The notes below the pieces were generated by a model, which was given only the letters and a program-made list of their open reading frames with translations, was not told where the DNA came from and made no database searches. Shown here piece after piece: positions 61,202-64,000 of a DNA stretch of 64,000 nucleotides; the stretch's first letter is position 1, and every line of letters starts with the position of its first letter. The position numbers and the translations under genes are program-made. Location of the stretch: positions 1-64,000 of the forward strand of contig CAXATO010000015.1 in NCBI GenBank assembly GCA_963972255.1, in the 5' to 3' direction. Source of the DNA: UBA1479 sp002706405. Lineage in GTDB: Bacteria; Pseudomonadota; Alphaproteobacteria; Rhodospirillales; Casp-alpha2.

Positions 61202-61969
61202 TCAGGCCCGAACCTGCATTTTGATCGGGCCGTCGACGCGGCCGTGGATGAACTGGTCGACCACCGGGTTGGCCGCTGCTTCGGCGGAATCCGGGTCACC
61301 GGCCCAGACGATCTTGCCCTGATACAGCATGGCGACGCGATCGCCGATCTTGCGCGCGGATTCCATGTCATGAGAGATCGACAGCGCCGTCGCGCCGACC
61401 TCCTGGTTCACATGGACGATCAGTTCGTTGATCATATCGGCCATGATCGGGTCGAGGCCTGTCGTCGGCTCGTCGAAGAAGATGATTTCCGGGTTCGTGG
61501 CGATGGCGCGGGCGAGGCCGACTCGTTTCTGCATCCCGATGGACAGATCCGCCGGCCAGGCGTCGGCCAGATGCGGCTTGAGGCCGACCAGGGCCATCTT
61601 CTTGACGGCGATTTCGCGGGCCTCGTCGCGCCCGCATTGCTTGCGGGACAACAGGCCGAAGGCGACGTTTTCCCAGACGGGCAGGGAATCGAACAGGGCG
61701 CCCCCCTGGAACAGCATGCCGACCTGGCGGTTGACCTGGTCGCGCTCCGAGGTCGAAAGCCCAGTGACTTCCTGGCCGTCGATCTTGATGGAACCGGCGT
61801 CGGGCCGAAGCAGGCCCAGGATGCATTTCAGCAAGACCGATTTGCCGGTGCCCGAACCGCCGATGATCACCACGCTTTCGCCACGGGCGATGTCCAGGTC
61901 GACCCCGGTCAGGACCTTCTTGGGCCCGAAGCCCTTGGTCACCCCCCTAAGCTGGATCTTGGGTTCCAT
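61202..61969 (-). CDS. mlaF: ABC transporter ATPase, MlaF type
   Basis: 255-aa ATPase of a lipid-transport ABC system: Walker A GGSGTGKS, Walker B IIFFDEPTTGLDP, D/H loops (LSISHDMESARK). The signature is DLSIGMQKRV, with Ile where the family generally has Gly, an oddity seen clearly in the sequence. Pairs with the MlaE-type permease upstream (3-base gap). No MlaD-type gene is adjacent. Confidence 0.9.
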   Translation of the reverse strand: MEPKIQLRGVTKGFGPKKVLTGVDLDIARGESVVIIGGSGTGKSVLLKCILGLLRPDAGSIKIDGQEVTGLSTSERDQVNRQVGMLFQGGALFDSLPVWENVAFGLLSRKQCGRDEAREIAVKKMALVGLKPHLADAWPADLSIGMQKRVGLARAIATNPEIIFFDEPTTGLDPIMADMINELIVHVNQEVGATALSISHDMESARKIGDRVAMLYQGKIVWAGDPDSAEAAANPVVDQFIHGRVDGPIKMQVRA

Positions 61970-61972
61970 TGC

Positions 61973-62746
61973 TCAAAGCCCGAAAAAGGCTTCGGTCAGG
62001 ATGTAGTTGAAGCAGAGAATGAGGATCGAGGCCGAGACCACGGAATTGGTCGTGGCCGCCCCCACACCCTGTGCGCCGCCCTTGGAATAGTAGCCGTGGT
62101 AGCAGCCCATGAGCGCGACCAGGAAGCCGAACACCGAAGCCTTGACCAGGCCGGAAATGATGTCCAGCGGCTCCAGGAAATCCCAGGTGTTCTGCAGGTA
62201 GATGGAGGGGTTGAAGCCCAGCTTGTAGACCGCGACCAGGAAGCCGCCGAACACGCCGATGATGTCGGCGACGAAAATCAGGATCGGCAGCATGATCACG
62301 CCGGCGATGATGCGCGGCACCACCAGATACTTGATGGCGTTGGTGGACAGGGTCGTCAGCGCGTCGATCTGTTCGGTCACGCGCATGGTGCCGATTTCGG
62401 CCGCCATGGAGGCCCCGACGCGCCCGGCGATCATCAGGCCGCCCAGCACGGGGGCCAGTTCGCGGGTCACCGACAGGACCACCACGTTGGCGATCGCACC
62501 TTCGGCCGAGAAGCGGGCGAAGCCGGTATAGCTCTGCAGGGCCAGGACCATGCCGGCGAAGATCGCCGTCAGGCCGACCACGGGCAGCGAGAAATACCCG
62601 ATTTCGATCATCTGGCGGATCATGATGCGGGGGTAATAGGGGGGCAGGAAGCAATGGGTGACCGCCGTCATGGCGAACATGATCAGCCGACCCGCGGCGC
62701 CGAGAAAAGCCAGGAAGACCCGGCCGATGGCTTGCAATAGGTTCAT
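61973..62746 (-). CDS. mlaE: ABC transporter permease, MlaE type
   Basis: 257-aa inner-membrane permease with five to six helices and the family marks EIGYFSLPVVGLTAIFAGMVLALQ, REL-A-PVLGGLMIAGRVGASMAAEIGTMRVTEQIDAL, and KASVFGFLVALMGCYHGYYSKGGAQGVG. It would work with the MlaF-type ATPase in phospholipid movement between membranes. Five bases after alr. Confidence 0.92.
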   Translation of the reverse strand: MNLLQAIGRVFLAFLGAAGRLIMFAMTAVTHCFLPPYYPRIMIRQMIEIGYFSLPVVGLTAIFAGMVLALQSYTGFARFSAEGAIANVVVLSVTRELAPVLGGLMIAGRVGASMAAEIGTMRVTEQIDALTTLSTNAIKYLVVPRIIAGVIMLPILIFVADIIGVFGGFLVAVYKLGFNPSIYLQNTWDFLEPLDIISGLVKASVFGFLVALMGCYHGYYSKGGAQGVGAATTNSVVSASILILCFNYILTEAFFGL

Positions 62747-62751
62747 CGTGA

Positions 62752-63888
62752 CTAGGCCGTGTCGCCCGCGTAGACGCGGTGGTAGCGGCGGCCGAGCGAG
62801 GTCAGGATTTCATAGCCGATGGTCCCGGCCTGGGCGGCCAGATCGTCGACCGTATGATGGGGGCCGATCAGGTCGACCGCCATGCCCGGCCTGCACTGGG
62901 CCTCCGGCACGGCCGTAACGTCGATGGTGATGAGATCCATGGATACCCGTCCCACAAGGGGCGCCTCGTAGTCCCCGATATACGCCGTCGCCCGGTTGCT
63001 CAGAGAACGGAGATAGCCGTCCGCATAACCCACGGGCAGGGTCGCGATGCGGGAAGGGCCCGCGATCCGGTGAGTGGCACCGTAGCCAACGGTCTCGGCA
63101 CTGTCAACGTCCCGCACCTGCAGGATTTTCGCTTTCAGACGAATGACTTGCGCCATGGGATTAGGGCTGCCGGGGGTCGGGTTGACGCCGTAGAGGGCGA
63201 CCCCCGGGCGGGCCAGATCAAAGTGATAATCGGGGCCCAGGAATACGCCCGAGGAATTGGCGAAGGAGGCCCGCCCCATGGGCAGATGCGCCCGCGCTTC
63301 CCGGAACAGGGCAAGCTGCTGGGCATTCTGCGGACTGTCTTCGTCGGCGGAGGCGAGGTGGCTCATGACGGTTTGGATGTCGAGGCCGTCCAGCAGGGAC
63401 GGATCGTCGACGACCTGCGCGAATTCGCCCCGGTCCAGGCCCAGGCGGCACATGCCGGTGTCGACATGGAGGACGCAGGGCAGGGGATTCCCCACTTTGG
63501 CGCAGAAGGTGCGCCAGCGCGCCGCGTCGCCCAGGCTATTGAGAGCGGGGATCAAGTTGTATTCCCGAAACGCCTCTTCGGCCCCGTCATGGGCGCCGTT
63601 GAGGACATGAATGCGGGCGTCGGCCAGGTGTCGGCGCAGCGTCACGCCTTCGTCCGCGTGGGCAACGAAAAAGTCGCGGGCACCTGCCGCCCACAGCGCC
63701 GTGGCGGCCGGTCCGATGCCGATTCCATAAGCGTCGGCCTTGACCACGGCCGCCGCCGTGGCGCCGTTGGAAAGCCTGCTGGATACGAGCCGGTAATTGG
63801 CTTGAAGGGCGGCCAGGTCGACGGTCAATACAGCGCCGGCCAGAAGCGCATCGACGCCGCCGGATTGCTGTTCGTCAGTCTTCGCCAT
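62752..63888 (-). CDS. alr: Alanine racemase
   Basis: 378-aa PLP enzyme providing D-alanine for peptidoglycan. PLP lysine in VVKADAYGIG; catalytic Tyr in VGYGATHRIA; PVGYADGYLRSLSN near the C-terminal half. Start ATG 63888 overlaps the end of dnaB by 14 bases. Operon-like order dnaB-alr-mlaE-mlaF. Confidence 0.95.
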   Translation of the reverse strand: MAKTDEQQSGGVDALLAGAVLTVDLAALQANYRLVSSRLSNGATAAAVVKADAYGIGIGPAATALWAAGARDFFVAHADEGVTLRRHLADARIHVLNGAHDGAEEAFREYNLIPALNSLGDAARWRTFCAKVGNPLPCVLHVDTGMCRLGLDRGEFAQVVDDPSLLDGLDIQTVMSHLASADEDSPQNAQQLALFREARAHLPMGRASFANSSGVFLGPDYHFDLARPGVALYGVNPTPGSPNPMAQVIRLKAKILQVRDVDSAETVGYGATHRIAGPSRIATLPVGYADGYLRSLSNRATAYIGDYEAPLVGRVSMDLITIDVTAVPEAQCRPGMAVDLIGPHHTVDDLAAQAGTIGYEILTSLGRRYHRVYAGDTA

Positions 63889-64000
63889 GGAAGCGCTGGC
63901 GGTAGGGATGGTCCTTCGACAGGTTTCCGAACCGCGTGAAGGCACCATTGAAGTGCATGGGCACGTTGCCGATGGGGCCGTGGCGCTGCTTGGCGACGAT
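63875..64000 (-). CDS. dnaB: Replicative DNA helicase, C-terminal fragment (cut by window edge)
   Basis: Only the last 41 codons are inside the window: IVAKQRHGPIGNVPMHFNGA then FTRFGNLS, the typical end of bacterial DnaB helicase (H4 region, IVAKQR), ending HGED. Stop at 63875-63877. It overlaps the alr start codon by 14 bases, showing the pair is transcribed together. The rest of the gene lies beyond position 64000. Confidence 0.9.
   Translation of the reverse strand: MVAKQRHGPIGNVPMHFNGAFTRFGNLSKDHPYRQRFHGED

Noticed and set aside
1..64000. CRISPR array, insertion sequence, prophage or integrative element
   Set aside because: No regularly spaced direct repeats, transposase, integrase or phage structural gene was found; only the small 13-bp tandem repeat near 41963.

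Overview
This is a GC-rich chromosomal segment from an alphaproteobacterium, most plausibly a member of the Rhodospirillales. That placement is inferred from gene content: an encapsulated-ferritin-like protein resembling the one known from Rhodospirillum, a cyclic beta-glucan synthase of the GH17-GT2 type, serC-serA, BluB, a yfgM-bamB-der run, and many PAS/CHASE kinases and chemoreceptors. I see no insertion sequence, integrase, phage gene or CRISPR array. Most of the window is densely packed core genome with a few accessory loci.

Layout: 1-4.2 kb holds two small MarR-like regulators, a glycine-zipper lipoprotein, a CinA-type protein, bluB, tRNA-Leu(UAA) and a Gdx/SugE exporter. 4.2-9.7 kb holds a large helical protein with a C-terminal cyclic-nucleotide-binding domain, then a tight minus-strand operon of a pseudo-receiver CheB, a small-molecule kinase and a divergent enolase. 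9.7-13 kb carries serC-serA behind a structured leader. 13-19.7 kb is signalling: a periplasmic binding protein overlapping a membrane histidine kinase, two small coiled-coil proteins and a large CHASE-PAS hybrid kinase. 19.7-24.4 kb looks like an osmoadaptation block: two methyltransferases that make glycine betaine from glycine, and the glucan synthase. 24.6-28.1 kb has an MmgE/PrpD protein, metA (predicted acetyltransferase type) and a P-loop protein.

28.2-32.5 kb is the main accessory system: a five-gene operon for a tungsten-type aldehyde:ferredoxin oxidoreductase (four-cluster ferredoxin, catalytic subunit, FAD/NAD subunit, MoaD-like protein, and an unrecognised 97-residue protein) behind a folded leader. 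32.6-35.8 kb has a TPR-sulfotransferase, an encapsulated-ferritin-like protein with no targeting tail and no encapsulin beside it but with an Irr-box-like site upstream, and an Hsp20 protein. 35.8-41.5 kb has der-bamB-yfgM, lipoprotein, Sel1 and amidotransferase genes. 41.5-52.8 kb has an AT-rich intergenic region, two chemoreceptors, a DNA glycosylase, Fe-dependent alcohol dehydrogenase, FecR-domain protein, cobC and TPR proteins. 52.8-58.5 kb is a minus-strand run radA-cvpA-purF-SDR-glycosyltransferase. 58.6-64 kb has a CitE-like lyase, an unknown membrane protein and the dnaB(partial)-alr-mlaE-mlaF run.

Connections between genes: serA/serC feed serine and hence glycine, the substrate of the betaine methyltransferases. 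The glucan synthase next to them would act on the periplasmic side of the same osmotic response. Iron handling (ferritin-like protein with an Irr-like box) and the Fe-S/tungsten oxidoreductase are neighbours but in separate transcription units. Starts given here were chosen by Shine-Dalgarno position and homology by eye; several minus- and plus-strand starts remain uncertain and are flagged.
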